A DNA stretch of 6,741 bases. It comes from Fidelibacterota bacterium (GTDB lineage Bacteria; Fidelibacterota; Marinisomatia; SCGC-AAA003-L08; D37C17). The position numbers and the translations under genes were made by a program. Below, piece by piece: positions 6,362 through 6,741 of the stretch (position 1 is the stretch's first letter; each line of letters begins with the position of its first letter). The stretch is taken from contig PANV01000038.1 in assembly GCA_002707765.1 (NCBI GenBank), positions 20,445 through 27,185 of the forward strand, read 5' to 3'. The notes below the pieces were generated by a model, which did no database searches, was not told the DNA's origin, and saw nothing but the letters and a program-made list of their open reading frames with translations.

Positions 6362-6741
6362 ATGAATAAAGAAATTAATATAATTTTTCCAAATCAACTT
6401 TTTCAAAAATCTGAAATTATTCAAAACAAAAAAGATACTTATATAATTGAAGAAAATTTATTTTTTAATCAGTATAAATTTCACAAGCATAAAATAGCTT
6501 ACCATAGATCTTCAATGCAAAAATATAAAGATTACTTAATAAGTAAAAAAATCAAAGTTATTTACATTGATAGTCAAGACAAATTATCAGACATAAGAAA
6601 TTTCATTAAACAAAACCATAAAGATTTAAAAAAAATAAATTTATATGATCCTGCTGATAATTGGTTGTTAAAAAGATTAAATCTATATTCAAAAAATATT
6701 GAATTAAATTTTTTTGAAAATCCTTTGTTCTTAAATACAAG
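6362..6741 (+). CDS. Cryptochrome/photolyase-related protein (FeS-BCP type), 3' end cut
   Basis: An open frame of 126 codons starts at ATG 6362 and has no stop before the window ends. The protein begins with a beta-strand and IFPNQLF, then YIIEENLFFNQYKFHKHKIAYHRSSM (about 27-52), then YDPADNWLLKRL (about 97-108) and ENPLFLNT near the edge. This order is characteristic of the N-terminal domain of photolyase-related proteins of the FeS-BCP class (the group of Agrobacterium PhrB), which are about 500 residues long, bind FAD, carry a 4Fe-4S cluster and repair (6-4) photoproducts or act as blue-light receptors. The FAD and cluster regions lie outside the window, so activity cannot be judged. It starts 2 bases after the transporter stop, without a clear ribosome binding site. 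By hand count it is about 18% GC, the lowest in the window. Confidence 0.87.
   Translation, partial: MNKEINIIFPNQLFQKSEIIQNKKDTYIIEENLFFNQYKFHKHKIAYHRSSMQKYKDYLISKKIKVIYIDSQDKLSDIRNFIKQNHKDLKKINLYDPADNWLLKRLNLYSKNIELNFFENPLFLNT

Noticed and set aside
1..6741. CRISPR arrays, insertion sequences, riboswitches
   Set aside because: No regularly spaced repeats, no transposase frames or terminal inverted repeats, and no recognisable riboswitch core in the two short spacers.

Overview
This is a 6.7 kb window from an AT-rich bacterial chromosome, with every gene on the + strand. By hand count, the first 360 bases of lipA are about 36% GC, the first 360 bases from position 3481 are about 26%, and the last 381 bases are about 18%. 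The low GC, short spacers and compact layout suggest a streamlined, possibly marine bacterium. The LipA and Lon proteins look somewhat like those of Chloroflexota (Dehalococcoidia/SAR202-like), but this is a weak impression from sequence style only.

Region 1 (1-3390) holds housekeeping genes. It contains the 3' part of lipA (lipoyl synthase, cut by the window start), a 127-base spacer with an imperfect inverted repeat and a possible promoter, a complete lon gene (ATP-dependent protease, GTG start), and a tRNA-Val(UAC) that begins only 9 bases after the lon stop codon. A strong intrinsic terminator lies directly behind the tRNA, so lon and the tRNA probably share a transcript.

Region 2 (3391-3485) is a 95-base spacer holding a perfect TATAAT hexamer, a tandem 9-bp direct repeat, a second direct repeat with a 10-bp period, and the ribosome binding site of the next gene. 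It looks like the control region of the cassette that follows.

Region 3 (3486-6741) is a tightly packed cassette of five genes: a ferredoxin-NADP-reductase-type FAD/NAD(P) oxidoreductase, a tiny two-helix membrane protein of unknown function, a pirin-family bicupin with all four metal ligands, an MFS exporter, and the first 126 codons of a cryptochrome/photolyase-related protein of the FeS-BCP type, which runs off the window end. Gaps are 2-16 bases, so they are probably one operon. A flavin reductase, a pirin, an exporter and a photolyase homologue together suggest redox or light stress; that function is inference. The fall in GC right after a tRNA gene fits an accessory insertion, but no integrase or duplicated tRNA end is visible here.
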